Positions 21,983 to 34,962 of a DNA stretch of 64,000 nucleotides are shown piece after piece. The stretch's first letter is position 1. The number at the start of each line of letters is the position of its first letter. This DNA comes from Patiria pectinifera (taxonomy: Eukaryota > Echinodermata > Asteroidea > Valvatida > Asterinidae): contig CM057142.1 of NCBI GenBank assembly GCA_029964075.1, forward strand, positions 32,614,392 through 32,678,391, in the 5' to 3' direction. The notes under the pieces are model-generated. The model was not told the DNA's origin, did no database searches, and saw nothing but the letters and a program-made list of their open reading frames with translations. The position numbers and the translations under genes were made by a program.

Positions 21983-22886
21983 TTAAAGTTGCTTTTTCCA
22001 TGCGCTTCCAACAAATTCAATTTTTTTCTCATAATAAATTTTTAACTTAAGCCCCCCCCCCAAAAAAAATTTGGTCTCTGGTCAGATCAAAGTTCCGGAA
22101 TTGAAGCGGCCATGAGGCTTTTTTTTTTTTGGTTGCTTTTTTTTCTTTTTTCTTCAAGCTTGGATTGTACAGACAAGGTGGGTACTATTTTGCTTTTTTG
22201 GTGTCCTCATGTACATTGGTGTCCTCCATAATTTGCCTTGGTGCTTTCGATCATTTGCCTTGGTGCAATTTCCCATTCCTTGGTGCTCTTTGGTAACAAA
22301 AATTAAGGAGGTGCGGAAATAGAGGGTGCTGTTGGAGCTACCGCGGAACATTTTGAAAAAAAAAGAAGATCTACGCGCATGATTAAAATCGACGCGCGCG
22401 CTGACCAGAGACCGACTTATTTTTTTTTTTGGCCTTAAATGTTGTATTCCAACCTCAAAACTCCTATTTTGGGGGGAACCAGCCTACCCAGTGAGAATGT
22501 AATTCAAAATTGTAAAGTACATTTGTAATTTCAGTCAATGACTAAATATGGGCCCATTTTTTTTAGGTTGATGTCTCATTCAAAAGTGAATTTACTTGTT
22601 GCTAAAAAAATTCTGATTTGGTTTTGTTTTCGGGATGATACTAGTCTAAAACAGTAGGCCTATGCTGTAATAATGCCGGGAATGCAACTTTAATTCAGTT
22701 GGTCACCATGTATCCTACATGTACCAGTGTGTATACAATGCAAGAGATAGTCTTCCTCTCTATTCCTCACAGTGAACGGTGCATGACCTAAAACATGCTT
22801 TTACATTTACATGAGCATTTTGTATGTTACTGATCAACTAAAAACAGTGGGTAAATTTTTAAAACCTACTTCTTCAGTGGCACTCT
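21983..22886 (+). repeat. Duplicated segment X, copy 1 (interrupted)
   Basis: Begins TTAAAGTTGCTTTTCCATGC, with the following sequence matching copy 2 (23420 onward). It is interrupted by the element at 22051-22434, then resumes at ATGTTGTATTCCAACC. The two copies flank the TTAA palindromic element at 22891-23419. The right limit is approximate. Confidence 0.72.
22051..22434. mobile_element. TTAA-specific miniature element nested in segment X
   Basis: Flanked by TTAA at 22047-22050 and 22435-22438. Sub-terminal inverted arms GGTCTCTGGTCAG (22073-22085) and CTGACCAGAGACC (22401-22413) are exact. Segment X copy 2 keeps the uninterrupted site (TTTAACTAAAATG), which confirms insertion. TTAA target choice is typical of piggyBac and Kolobok families; which applies is undecided. 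Confidence 0.85.
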
Positions 22887-22890
22887 TTAA

Positions 22891-23419
22891 AGGGAATGTA
22901 CATGTACATCATTGGTTTTTGCTGTACTTCTCAGAAATGAACTATTTGAGGGGTTAGTATAGTAGATCAAATATTGTTTAACTGACATGTTTGAAGTTTT
23001 GTGTTCGAAAATGCTTGAAAAACCAAGAAAAACAAAACTGTTTAAGTAGTCTGGTTCCCTGACTCCACTAAAGATAAAATGGATCAATTTATAGATGTCG
23101 GAAAATTGTAAGAAAAGGGAACCAGTCTAGCTGGCCTGCACCTGTTCATGAACATGTAACCAATAGCAAACAAAATTTGGACTGAAAAAAGTTGTAAATT
23201 TGGAGCAGTAAGTGAAAAATAGTTAGGTTTTCCAACGGTGGTCGGCTGACCACCGTTGAAAATGTATACAAAAATACCGTTTTCTCGAAAATGACTTCAC
23301 ACCAGGTGCCATAATTTTACAGGATGCTTTAGACTGTCATTGACCAACATCCTAGTAAGGTATTTCGTTAAAACTTGGTAGTTTTATTTTTCGATGTTTG
23401 CAAATGTTGTATATTCCCT
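22891..23419 (-). mobile_element. TTAA palindromic element, copy 1 (reverse orientation)
   Basis: Flanked by TTAA (22887-22890, 23420-23423). Ends AGGGAATGTACA and ATATTCCCT. Contains the central palindrome variant with GGTGGTCGGCTGACCACC and the inner inverted pair GGTTCCCTGAC / GGGAACCAG. Same subfamily as copy 6. Confidence 0.85.
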
Positions 23420-23895
23420 TTAAAGTTGCTTTCTCCATGCGCTTCCAACAAATTCAATTTTTTTCTCATAATAAATTTTTAACTAAAATGTTGTATTCTA
23501 ACCCCAAAACTCTTATTTTGGGGGAACCAGCCAACCCAGTGAGAATGTAATTCAAAATTTCAAAGTAATTTCAGTCAATGACTAAATATGGACCCATTTT
23601 TTTAGGTCGATGTCTCATTCAAAAGTGAATTTACTTGTTGCTAGAAAGATTCTGATTTGGTTTTGTTTTCGGGATGATAGTCTAAAACAGTGTGCCGTAT
23701 TTTATGCCGGGAATGCAACTTCAGTTGGTCAACATGTATCCTATATATGTATACAATGCAAGAGATGGTCTTGCTCTCTATTCCTCACTGTGAACGGTGT
23801 GTGAACTAAAAACATGCTTTTACATAAACATTTTCTATGTTATGTCACTAACTAAAAAAAGAAAAACAAAAAATTTAACATATTCCCTTTAACTG
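23420..23895 (+). repeat. Duplicated segment X, copy 2
   Basis: Begins TTAAAGTTGCTTTCTCCATG and ends near TATTCCCTTTAAC. It matches 21983-22050 joined to 22439-22820, without the nested element. Both open frames inside it are unsupported. Confidence 0.72.
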
Positions 23896-24799
23896 GAAAA
23901 AAAAAATGGCATTGGCCTAGATTCATGAAGCAAATGCCACTGCCCTGTCATGAAACCAGGAATTAATGTGAAATAAATATGATGCTCAACACACTTTATG
24001 TACACATTGAATTATCATATGAATATGTTCGAAATGTCACAAGCATTTTTTTGGTCTATACTCAGACACCGATGGTTCAACGAACCCATTTTGTGAACAC
24101 AAAAGTTTATGTTTTTACTCTATTAATACACAGTGCACGAGTATAAAAACCATACGGCTTGGAAATTGCAACAACCGCCTTTCAAAGAACTAACCCAAAA
24201 TACATGTACACAGAACAGCAAATAACCACTGATACTACCATTTTATTGGTATTGGACATTTCTGGTCATGAACAGTCCAGAAATAAATCTCATCTATACA
24301 CATAAAAAAGTACATGTATACATCAAAATGGAGAGTCTTCAAGTTCAATTTAGGTTGAACTCTCTTTTCATTTTTTTTTTTTTTAATTTACCCTAATCGG
24401 ATGGAGAAAAGCTAACCCAAGGTTTTTTTTTCTTGGCGAGGCTTTGGAGGCTTTGAGTTTGATCAAGAGGTTTGCAAAATCCAAAATTATGCACCAGTGC
24501 TGCAGAGGTCAAGTAACGAACTCCCAAAGCTTTTATCGAATTATGATCCAAGTAATTCAATATTGCCAATGCCCCGTCTCATTGTCAATGTCATTTGTTG
24601 AGGGTCTTCAATTTAAATTGCCTTTATCAAGTGCACTTGAAAGTTTTAGCAATCGCTGGCCTTCAGAATTGAAAATTCAGCTGTTTTTTTAACTACCGAT
24701 ATGTCTCTGAAGGTTTTGATTTGTACTATGCACATTTGTGTACATGTTGTAGGGAGATTCCACACAATTGTAAACGTCATTGCCAAAACTTCATCATTT

Positions 24800-24955
24800 T
24801 GAAGCTTTTTATCTTTATTTTATTGAAATGACACAACAACGCCCAGTTTTAAAAGAATGGTTGTGTGGACAGTTAAATGCTCTTTCCAATCGTCATTTCG
24901 TTTAAAATGCGTTTGTAGCCCATTTGGGTGCTTTCCAGAACTTATTCCCTGTAAC
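24800..24955. mobile_element. Fragment of the GGTCCTG TTAA element (right part)
   Basis: ACAACAACGCCCAGTTTTAAAAG and TTTGTAGCCCATTTGGGTGC align with 30195-30320. The inverted terminus is not intact. Confidence 0.5.
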
Positions 24956-25948
24956 CACTTATTTTTTGCCGAAAATGTTGATTTTCGCAAAAGGCTAAAT
25001 TTTCCAGTCAATTTCTGATGGTACAGCAAATATGCCACAAATAGTGATCGCAAGAGTCATTTCAACAGTATTTGTACGATATTTCTTGCCGAAAACTCAA
25101 ACGTTTCAATAGGCCTACACCACGCATGTCCGGGATGTGTACTGGAGCGTAAATTGTACAATAGACCGTACACAACGGCCAATTCAAGATCAACACACAG
25201 TCCGCCTCCATAGACTTTGTGTGTATACATACAAAAGACATGAGGGATTAGCGTGTTTAGAAGTCACCCGGAGGCAATTTGACGCAATCTTGACGTTTAA
25301 CCTGTCAGCTGTGCCTGTGTAAAAAAAAAAAAACAGCCAGTGCGTGTTATAACATCCTCCGACACAAACTGGTTAAGCCCAAACAAATTTTCGTGTGCGC
25401 CTTACGGTAACACAACCTACATGTACCAGAACCTGGATTTTTGGAGGCCAAATTGCCGACTGGAGGCCAAATCTCAGACTTTTAATTGTCATATTTTGCA
25501 AAAATGAACAAAAAAATTAACTAATTAATAAACAGGTCAACTAATTAAATGAATTGTAAGGTATAAACTAAGTGTAAAATGAAAGATTGGTAAACTTAAA
25601 AAAAAATGCAACATTTAAATTCCCTGCCTACCTACTGGATAATTTTTGTGGCTTTACCGTAAATCAGCCTGAGTTATTACTACTATTGATACCGTACCAT
25701 AGTACAGTTTCTGTACAAGATACCGGGTATCTCATGTAATTTTTAGATTCAGATACAAAAACGTTTTTTTTTTTAATGGCTTGTTCAGGTTGTTGGGAGA
25801 GAGAATTTTTTTTCTTCATTTAGGCCTATATTTTTGGTAATGTTTCTTTTTCCTTTTTTTGGCACTGGATTTTTGTTTTGTTTCTTAGACTTTTATGTGT
25901 TGTATTTGTATCATGTTCAAGGAGAGCGTCATGAAATCTGCATTTTAA

Positions 25949-26462
25949 AGGGAAGATACAACATTTGCAAACATCAAAGAACAGAATGATCAAATTATCA
26001 CGAAATACCTTACTGAATTGTTAGGGAATGACAGTCTTAGGCATCCTTTAAAATCGTGGCTCCTGTCGTGCTGTCATTTTCAAGAAAAACTGTATTTTTC
26101 CAACGCTGGTCGGCCGACCAGCGTTGGAGAAAACAGGCTTTTTTCAAAAACTGTTCCTACTTTTTCATATTTAGTTATTCTGACTTTACTTTGCAATTGA
26201 TTACACACCTGTGAAGGGGTCAAGCTTGCTAGACTGATTCTCTGACCTTACAGTTCCCCAAAGTGTATTAATTGCTCCGTTTCATCTTAAGTGTGGTCAG
26301 GGAACCAGACTACAAGATATGATAGGTTTTCTTGGTTTTTCCAGCATCTACAAGCCCAAAACGTGAAACAAGTCATTTTAACAATATTTGCTAAAACATA
26401 CTAATCCTCCAAATCCATTTATTTCTGAAAATTGCAGCAAAAGCAAATGTTGTACATTCCCT
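25949..26462 (+). mobile_element. TTAA palindromic element, copy 2
   Basis: Flanked by TTAA (25945-25948, 26463-26466). Begins AGGGAAGATACAACATTTGC and ends CAAATGTTGTACATTCCCT. It has a perfect 28-bp palindrome at 26100-26127 built on GCTGGTCGGCCGACCAGC and an inner inverted pair around CATCTTAAG. No open reading frame for a transposase, so it is non-autonomous. Confidence 0.9.
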
Positions 26463-27128
26463 TTAAATGTTATGGAGATATTTCATAAGCTACTTGATCA
26501 TGCAAAACTGATTCTTATACTGGTACCTTTTGGAATTCATTAGACATTTTTGAACTCAAATTGACATCAGGTTGCACATTATAAACATGCATACATGTAC
26601 ATGTACATCATGTACGTGTACCCCTTTGGTGTCTAATAATTTTGTGTTGGTGATTGGAAATTGTACAAAAGCAACATTATAAAGGCCTATTTATGGAATT
26701 ATTCCTTCACAAAATTATAATTATTGGCTGCCAGACAATAATTTGGCTCTTGAAGGGGGGAGGGGGGTGAATTTGTGCATAAAATGAAAGCCTTTGTCTG
26801 AGGGTTGCAGACCTCCATGATCGGAATAAAGTAGACGATAATCGACTGGTACTACTTGGCACGGTAACTGTAACTGACATGCTGATTAGAGTATTGAACA
26901 TGTATTGTGCATAATACCAAATTGAACTTGCTGACTGACCCAGTTTCAATGTTATCAATTGCACAAAACTTGGACCGATGTAAACCGGTACATAGGTTAC
27001 ACCATACATGACCCAGGTGAAGTTACCGGTAGGCCTATAAACGTTCAAAGGCATTTCCTCATTTTGCCACATTTTTGTTTTACTGATGCAGAATTGGAAA
27101 TTTTATTTTTTATTATAAATTTAGCATG

Positions 27129-27532
27129 TGGGGTGCTGTGGTCCTATGGTTACGGTGTTCGACTCGTGTGCCAAGGTGCATGGGTTCGAATCCTGACCAT
27201 GGGAACATGGTGCTTGTGCTCTTAAGCAAGGCACTTTACCATTATTGCTTCATCCTTCGGATGGGATGCAAAGCCGTAGGTCCCCTGTGTTGTGTAATGC
27301 ATGTTAAAGAACACAGTTACACTAATCGCTAAGAGAAGGGGTTTGCCCTGGTGTTTCTGACAGTGGCTGCAATATGCGCCATAGCAGCTTGTAAGTCCTT
27401 ATAAAGGTGCTACTTAATGGGTCTCATACATGTAGTTCTCATTAACTTGAGGGCCTCCATGGAAAGCAGTACCTTTGCACTGATCGGAGTTTACCCTCAT
27501 TAATTAAAGATGAGGGAAAAAAAAAAAAAAAA
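27129..27532 (+). mobile_element. tRNA-derived SINE
   Basis: A tRNA-like head at 27130-27202 carries an A-box-like TGGTCCTATGG (27139-27149) and a perfect B box GGTTCGAATCC (27183-27193), the pol III internal promoter parts. The body includes CTTAAGCAAGGCACTTTACC and CATCCTTCGGATGGGATGC, typical of marine invertebrate tRNA SINEs, and an A run at 27517-27532 closes it. Target duplication not identified. Not a functional tRNA gene: no intact cloverleaf with acceptor stem could be drawn. Confidence 0.82.
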
Positions 27533-27574
27533 TCACACACACTCTATGTCTGTGATTCAAAAGGTACACCTAGG

Positions 27575-27755
27575 TGTGTATTTGCCTGCAATCATGGACC
27601 CCCTATTGTCCCTCTTTTGTTTGTACTTCAACTCTTTAGGAAGACCTCCCATGGATATGCTTTGTACACGATCACCAAATTGGGGACCTTTGGGAATTGG
27701 GGACCCTATTGTCCTCTATTGTTCAATGTCCCCTATTGAACGCAGAAACAAACTC
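27575..27755 (+). repeat. Repeat with CTATTGTCC segments, copy 1
   Basis: GTGTATTTGCCTGCAATC ... CCCTATTGTCCCTCTTTTG ... TTGGGGACC ... AATTGGGGACCCTA matches 49784-49965 in order. Short internal repeats of GGGGACC and TATTGTCC. Non-coding. Confidence 0.7.
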
Positions 27756-28557
27756 ATGTACACTAAATTTGAACACAAGTCGGCTGTTGATTCTTTTGAT
27801 AGAGCTTTTTAATGTTGGATTCTCGCTAGTGTGAAAAGGGTTCCCGAAATCTCCGTGTTGTACATGTACCATAGAGCCAGGACCTTTGCTCTAAATGTTT
27901 GTACCCTGAGGTCCAACACGGCGTCAATTGATCTTTTTTCATTTTCTACAGAGTATAGTGCGTGTAGATTCTGTGATTTCGAAATTGCAAGTCATTCATT
28001 TACAAAAAGTCACTTGTGGATTATTTTCCCCAAATCCTGAAAATTCCCCGCCCAGGTTGGTTGGCATATAAAATGACAATGACTCACTGTATCCAGGTAA
28101 TTATTGTGACAAGTCACCTTTCTCCTCCTACATGTACCAGTATGGTGTTTCATTTTTCATTAGCAGTGTGGGCGTATTATGTGGACTGTATTGTGTACAC
28201 ATGCCTATAGTGATGGGGCATCACGTCTAAAAGTACCAGTAATATTCCCGCAGTTACATTTTATGACACGCAATGAAATTCCTGTGGTGAAATTTTTTTT
28301 TCTCCCCCTATTTTTTCCCCTCAAGCTATTGTTCCCAGTGCATTTGTAAAACTGTGTATCTTGTGTAAAATTACTGGTACTTTCACATTGTTAAATTATG
28401 TATTTTGTGGTTTCTACTGTAAGGTAGAAACCTTTACAGACCCTGAGAGTGTAAGCACAATGTTTACAATACAAATATCATTTTCACACACCACGCAAGT
28501 ATTTTTATTCAGGGACTATAAATAAGTGCGTGGCCGGTTTTAAACAAGTACATTTAA

Positions 28558-29078
28558 AGGCAAGGTACAACATTTGCAAACATCACAAAACGAAATGATC
28601 AAATTATCACAAAATACCTTACTGGATTGTTAGGGAATGACAGTCCAAAGCATCATGTAAAATCGTGGCTCCTGGTGTGCTGACATTTTCAAGAAAAAAT
28701 GTATTTTTCCATCGCTGGTCGGCCGACCAGCGTTGGAGAAAACATGTTTTTTTTTCAAAAGCTGCTCCTAATTTTTCATAATTACATGTAGTTATTCCGC
28801 GTTTTTGTTTGCAATTGATTACGCACCTGTGAAGGGCTAGGCCTGCTAGACTGATTCCCTGACTTTACAATTCCCCGAAGTCTATAAATTGCTCCGTTTC
28901 ATCTTAAGTGGGGTCAGGGAACCAGACTATATGAACACAATTGGTTTTCTTGGTTTTTCCAGCATCTACAAGCCCAAATCGTGAAATAAGTCATTTTAAC
29001 AATATTTGATACGTTACTGATCCTCCAAATTCATTTATTTCTGAAAATTGGAGCAAAAGCAAATGTTGTACATTCCCT
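28558..29078 (+). mobile_element. TTAA palindromic element, copy 3
   Basis: Flanked by TTAA (28554-28557, 29079-29082). Same ends, central palindrome (one base changed in the left arm) and inner inverted pair as copy 2. It sits between two pieces of another repeat containing GGCCGGTTTTAAAC. Confidence 0.9.
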
Positions 29079-29092
29079 TTAAAACCGGCTAT

Positions 29093-29151
29093 GGCCTGGA
29101 CGCTGATAACGGCCCTGGCTGAAAGCGACGGCCATTATCGGCGACCAGGCC
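29093..29151. repeat. GC-rich hairpin
   Basis: Arms 29093-29114 and 29130-29151 (GGCCTGG.CGC.GATAA.GGCC) pair with three mismatches around a 15-base loop. It lies directly after TTAA element copy 3, between GGTTTTAAAC-type sequences that may be ends of the repeat into which copy 3 inserted. Confidence 0.7.
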
Positions 29152-29819
29152 CTTAGACTGGTTTTAAACGTACTTGTTTAATACCGGTCAAGCACATATT
29201 TATTCCCATTCATCGATGCCTTTCGGTCAAAAAGTCAAAACCAAGTTACAAATTATAAATTTCCAACAATTTTGTTCAACAATTTTACTTCATGTTTTGT
29301 GGAGATTAGCGCGCGTGTGGGCGTGTACTGCGCGATGTGGCGTACATGTAGAACTCAGGTGTGCCAGGAAAAAAAAACGTTTAAAACCAGTCGGTGTTTT
29401 ATCAACCGTGTAAAACCACCCACGTGATTGGCTCTTGACCGATAGGAATCCATGGGTAAACTGTCTCAGGTACAAATTTATGAATGTCAATTGACACAAA
29501 TCTGGACTTTTCTGAGATAACCTTCGGTATACTCCTGTATTTTTCACAAACGGCCTTCATATTGCGTGCAGTACTAGAATTGAATTTTTTATTGGACATG
29601 CTACCGGTACCTCTTGCTTTTGTGACTACCGTACATGTACAGGTATGAAACACTAAAAATGTATCGCCTGGACGTGCATACAAAACACCCTTGCACACAA
29701 AAGATCTTTCTCTTGTCCAAGCTGTCTGCACATAAACATACAGGTACACATGTGCGTGTACAAACAGTACTTGTACTGGTATGTGTCTGCAACATGCATC
29801 TATTTCACCTGTGACTTAA

Positions 29820-30332
29820 AGGGGCACAAGGTCCTGAAATCCCCGTAAATTTCATGTTTTGGATTGTTTATTTAGCCTATTTCAAACATCTGGTTGAAAG
29901 GAAACCAACCTAATGTCTTACCGTTCCTGAGAAAAGACGAAAAAAAACCCCGCTTGTTTACATACGTTTTTCGTGTCGTTCTCAGTGTACGATATACATA
30001 CATGTTGTGTGTCTCGGGAACAGCAGTGACCAATCGCCAATGCAAAAAAAAGTGGTTTCTTCAACGTCCGCAAAAGCCGAACACTTTACGAATGAAATCA
30101 CAACTACAGGTAGCATCCAAACAGCTCGAATTGATGGGGTCGCAAAAGTGGACCCCGAAATTCGTTCTCGCACGCATAATACAGAAATTTAAACTCAAAA
30201 ACGCCCAGTTTTGAAAGGATAGCTGTGTGGATGGTTATTACTTTTAAATGTTATTTCCGATTATCATCATCTCGTTCAAAGCACGTTTTGTAGCCCAATT
30301 TGACTGTTCCAGGACCTACATGTAGTGTCCCT
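29820..30332. mobile_element. TTAA-flanked element with GGTCCTG ends, 513 bp
   Basis: Flanked by TTAA (29816-29819, 30333-30336). Left end AGGGGCACAAGGTCCTG and right end CAGGACCTACATGTAGTGTCCCT are imperfect inverted repeats. Related fragments lie at 39995-40130 (left part) and about 24800-24955 (right part). The left end resembles the AGGG start of the palindromic family. No transposase. Confidence 0.8.
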
Positions 30333-32100
30333 TTAAGCTGGAGTAAATTCCCATAATTTTGAATTTTAGTACATGTGGTAAACTTTGAAATGGAGACATT
30401 TGTGCTACCCTCGCTGCCAGTTGATCTGCACTTTGGCCATTGCAGGTAATTTTAAACAACAGCTGTATCTTTCACACTGCGATGATATTTGGAAAACGGC
30501 TGTCATCAATCAGTGGATTGACACACCCCCTTTAAGACAACGTGCTGTTGATTTATTGTTTGTGTGATAGGCCTATCGAGTCTTAGTACATGTACAAGTT
30601 CAATGGTTTGGGTTATTTGGATGAGCTTTGCCTTAAGTAGTCAGTGAAGTCGTATTTGAACCCAAATTGTTGACTCTGAAAAAACATGATGAAGTTGAAA
30701 TAATAGAGCGTGTAATTGACCTAAAAAACCTGCAACATTTTACGAGATTACAACACATCTGGGCACTATGTACAAATGTATAGGATCTACAACGTGTTAC
30801 GTACATGTACGTCTAATGTTTTTTCACTTATTTTGTGTCCGATTTGGGCCCATCCAATCAAGGGTAATCAATGGGTATTTCAAAAGAAAAGAAAGCATTA
30901 TTACAATTTACAACATCTTGAAAATATTGCGAATTGATGACTATTGTAAAATTGAAATTGTTGACCTCAATTTCCATGGACTGGCGAGACTTTACACGCT
31001 GTATAATATTCCAAAAGTGTGACACAGCTAGTGTGGAAGCCCAATGGTACATTTAATTGTACCTAACTTTCAAGGACTGTTATTTAATTTTATATGCAAA
31101 TTTTCCAACCGAGGACAAGTGGCCAACTGAGGACCTATTGTCCTCATATTTTTTTTCTGTGTCCCCAATACATGTATACACACCATGTACATGTATGCAC
31201 AAAACAAAATTCTTTATAACGAACACAACAGAGGTGCAACAGAACTTTGTTGTGGTGATTTTCAGTCAGTAATGCTCAGTTCAATTGTACACAAAATTAG
31301 AAAAGCAAAAGTGGACGTTCATTTTATAGTCAAATTAAATCAGCATCCAGTAACAATAACAGAAGGACAACGATCTCTCAATCTTTCAGTATGCCGTTGA
31401 TCAAACCAGAAAGTAATTCTGCTCTGGAGTATTTCCACGATCCTCCTGGGAATTTCACGATTCACTTAATTGTGGGCACGCCTGGTTACGCACACAAAAA
31501 CAAAGGGGAGGCGATGCGGTCAAAGTCCAGCGGGAGATTCTGTTGGCGTGAAATAGACATGTTGATGATGTACTAGACCATCCAGTGTTGCCATAGTGAT
31601 CGCGCTTGTTACCAAAGCTATCTTTCTCCCTTTTGGGTTCTGAATTTAATCAACCGACTGGTCCGACTGGTAGGAATTCATAATGAATGTGAATTTTTTT
31701 GGTTGCCATGGTATTTGTGTCCATGGATGCCTTTTAATGAGAAATATAACCATCAGTTCTACAAAATATGTTTTTTTTTCAAGTTTCACCATAAATACCG
31801 TAAAAAAGAGATTGTTTTGATCTTGAAAATATTTTTCTAGCTCTATACAACAGTTATTGACTTTTGAATGATGAGACATCAAATTAATGAATTGTAACAG
31901 GATTCGAACGTGAAGCAGGAATTTGAATGTCAGAATACTGCAGTCCCCCCCCCCAAAAAAAACAACAACCAATAAACAAACTCCCAATTTCTCTGTTGCT
32001 TTTATTTGCAAAGTCTTTAAAATTTTAAGAATAAAACACATTCAAAAGCATTTTGTGCATCTGATTACGTATGTATACATAATTTGTTAAAAAAAATAAA

Positions 32101-32130
32101 CATGTACCGGTACATGTACATGTACATGTA
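32101..32130. repeat. ACATGT / GTACAT microsatellite
   Basis: Several consecutive TACATG hexamers. The largest cluster of the palindromic hexamer seen throughout 20-64 kb; another is at about 47695-47715. Confidence 0.75.
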
Positions 32131-32648
32131 CAGCATACATTGTACAAGTGTAGACTGCACATGTTATTCTCCTCTGAATTTTGGTTTCTTTTTGAAAACG
32201 TACCAAAATGAAATATGATGTGAAATATACGGTGTGATATCTGACTAGTTAATTTCTTGGCTGATGAGAATATTTGATTGGGAGCCATCAGTGTACAATA
32301 GGGCTCAGGTGATTCTGCGCTGTAATGTGTCTGGTATTGCCAGGATATCAAATGAACAATCAGCATCTTCTGTTATCAGTTTACTCAGCGTCACAGATGG
32401 TTACTTCACGTGCTTCATTTCATTCGTATACTAAAGTGCCCTGGATCAGTGAAACGTTGTGCAGTCCTTTTTTTTTTCATGGACAGAAGTATGAGGCCTA
32501 ATTTTGACCCAATATAAATTAAACAATTCAGTCTAAGACACCTATTTTGAAGGGAAAAAAAGACCAGTTATTTTTTTGACATTGACATGCAGTACATCAC
32601 TGGATCACTGGAACATTGCATTGGAAAGCGACACACATGCACCACAGG

Positions 32649-33128
32649 CACTGATCTCTATATAAAGACTGGATAGCGGATATGCATACAACATTCACAC
32701 AGAAGACTTTGCATATTGACCAATTCGCCCCCGGTCTCACGAAGATGGCCGCGTATAATACGAACGTTCTACGCGTAAATACGCGCGCGTTGTATCAACA
32801 GTTGACGCGCATTTTGGTCACGTACACATATTATGATGTTCTAAAAGGGACACATTTCCGTAGTGATTATCATTGCAAAATGCCGAAAAAGTGATATTTG
32901 CGGTATTTTAGTAACCACGACGTTAAAAAAAATTGTAGTTAACCTTGGTCAGTGGTGGTGGTCAAAATATAAGTCAAGTGAACCGCGACGTTACAAAAGA
33001 AATCATGCGGTCTATAAAAATGGCAACTTGTCCTTTGTAGATCACCAGCCGGTCTCACCAATATGGCGTCAAATTCATTCATTGTGCGGCTCTTTATTAG
33101 CTATCCAGTGTTTATATAGAGATCAGTG
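32649..33128. mobile_element. 480-bp miniature element with 29-bp inverted ends
   Basis: Left end CACTGATCTCTATATAAA then GACTGGATAGC; the right end is its reverse complement with one mismatch. Flanks ACCACAGG (32641-32648) and GCCACAGG (33129-33136) form a 7-of-8 target duplication, pointing to a hAT-like or other 8-bp-duplicating family. The interior has two GGTCTCAC segments (32732, 33051) and no transposase frame. Confidence 0.85.
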
Positions 33129-34050
33129 GCCACAGGCAGTTGACAGTCGCGTGACTGCATGTCCACTTTAAATCCGCCTTTGTGAAAATAAATTTGTCAT
33201 TTCATCTCCTGGTATTTTGTCAAAATGTCAGCATGTGGGGACTCCCCGGAAGTCCAATGGAATATTTACCGGTATAGTGCAAAATTTTCGAAATTCGAAA
33301 CGGGTCAATGACTTGACATTGACTAGAAACCTGGACTAACTGGATGCAAAAAAAGTACAGACATTTTTTTCCTTATGGTTAATGTTTTTGGCTTTTTAAA
33401 ATATTTTTTCCACCTAAAATTGGATACGAAGGTTTTTTTTAAATCAGTTTTTTTTAATAATGACCTGTTGTTATTCCTGTGCTTATGTGGATGTTGCTAT
33501 TGAGTACTTAAAACAGAAATTATTGTACGGCTGTATTGTATTTAATCTAGAATTTTACTTGTTGTCAGGAAAGCCCTTTATTATATGGTGATTTAGTTTG
33601 CTTCTTGGCATTCCTCAGGCTTGTCCTTTGCTCAAAGTGTTAATTTATTGTATGCCTGAAAATAAATAAATAAAAAATGTGTGTAAAATGCATCATGTGC
33701 TTTATGTACATGTACACGTACATTGTGCATGATGATGTCTACGGGTCATCAATAAACAGCTTTCAATAGAACCTGCTGCCATGGTTACTGCATCACCCAC
33801 ATTAAGACGTGAACCGTGCCGGGAGATATTGAATTTTTTTTTTTGGCCGGTTTATTTTGGACTGCGCCTAATATGCGGTGAGTCTTCCGGATTGGAAGCG
33901 GCCCATGATTGAGTTTTTACTTGGAAAGAAAACAGTGATGTAGATGGGGGGATGCTGTGGGGTACATTGTACATGTAGGAAGGGGGTGGATCACATTGCC
34001 CACTCTCATAGTTATAAATTAAATTTTGAAAGCATTAATGAGCTGATTAA

Positions 34051-34576
34051 AGGGAAGATACAACTTTTGCAAACATCACAAAAGGAAATGATCAAATTAT
34101 AACAAAATACCTTACTAGATTGTTAGGGGATGACAGTCTAAAGCATCCTGTAAAATCCTGGCTCCTGGTGTGCTGACATTTTCAAGAAAAATGGTATTTT
34201 TCCAATGCTGGTCAGCCGACCAGCGTTGGAGAAGACTGGCTTTTTGCAAAAACTGCTCTTAATTTTTCATAATTAGTTATTCCGCGTTTTCTTTGCAATT
34301 GATTACACAATTGTGAATGGGTACATGCCTGCTAGACTGATTTTCTGACTTTACAATTCCCCAATGTCTATACATTCTTTGTTTCATCTTAAGTGGGGTC
34401 AGGGAACCAGACTACAAGAACATGATCGGTTTTCTTGGTTTTTCCAGCATCTACATGTACAAGCACAAGCCCAAAATGTGAAACAAGTCATTTAACAATA
34501 TTTGCTATAACAAACTAGTTCTCCAAATCCATTTATTTCTGAAAATTGCAGCAAAAGCAAATGTTGTACATTCCCT
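34051..34576 (+). mobile_element. TTAA palindromic element, copy 4
   Basis: Flanked by TTAA (34047-34050, 34577-34580). Ends and inner inverted pair as in copies 2 and 3. The central palindrome has changes in its left arm (ATGCTGGTCAGCCGACC). Confidence 0.88.
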
Positions 34577-34962
34577 TTAATTAGTGTTGATGCCACTTTA
34601 TAGCTTATGGTTTTGTTGTTACCAACTGACTAGCCCACGGCTGCAACATTGAAATATTGAATATCCAGAAAGACACACTAATTAGGCAATGAGTATATTG
34701 CGTTTATTCAGATAATGTTTGTGTTAATGAAACCTATTGATTGGAAAGTGAAAGTCAGTGTGTAATATCACCTGTTCCAAGTATGACATACAGTACATGT
34801 ACACACCTGCATACATGTACTTTTACATGTATGTACATGTATTGTGTTATATTCAGCTTTTGGATTGTACAATGTACAATGTAGGTTGTTCATGCACAAA
34901 CTGTAAACACAAGGAAAATTAAAAAAATTAAAATTAGCAAGATTCCCTTGGGTAAAAAAAAT

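Noticed and set aside
27130-27202. Functional tRNA gene
   Set aside because: The B box is perfect, but the acceptor stem does not pair and a SINE body plus A run follow.
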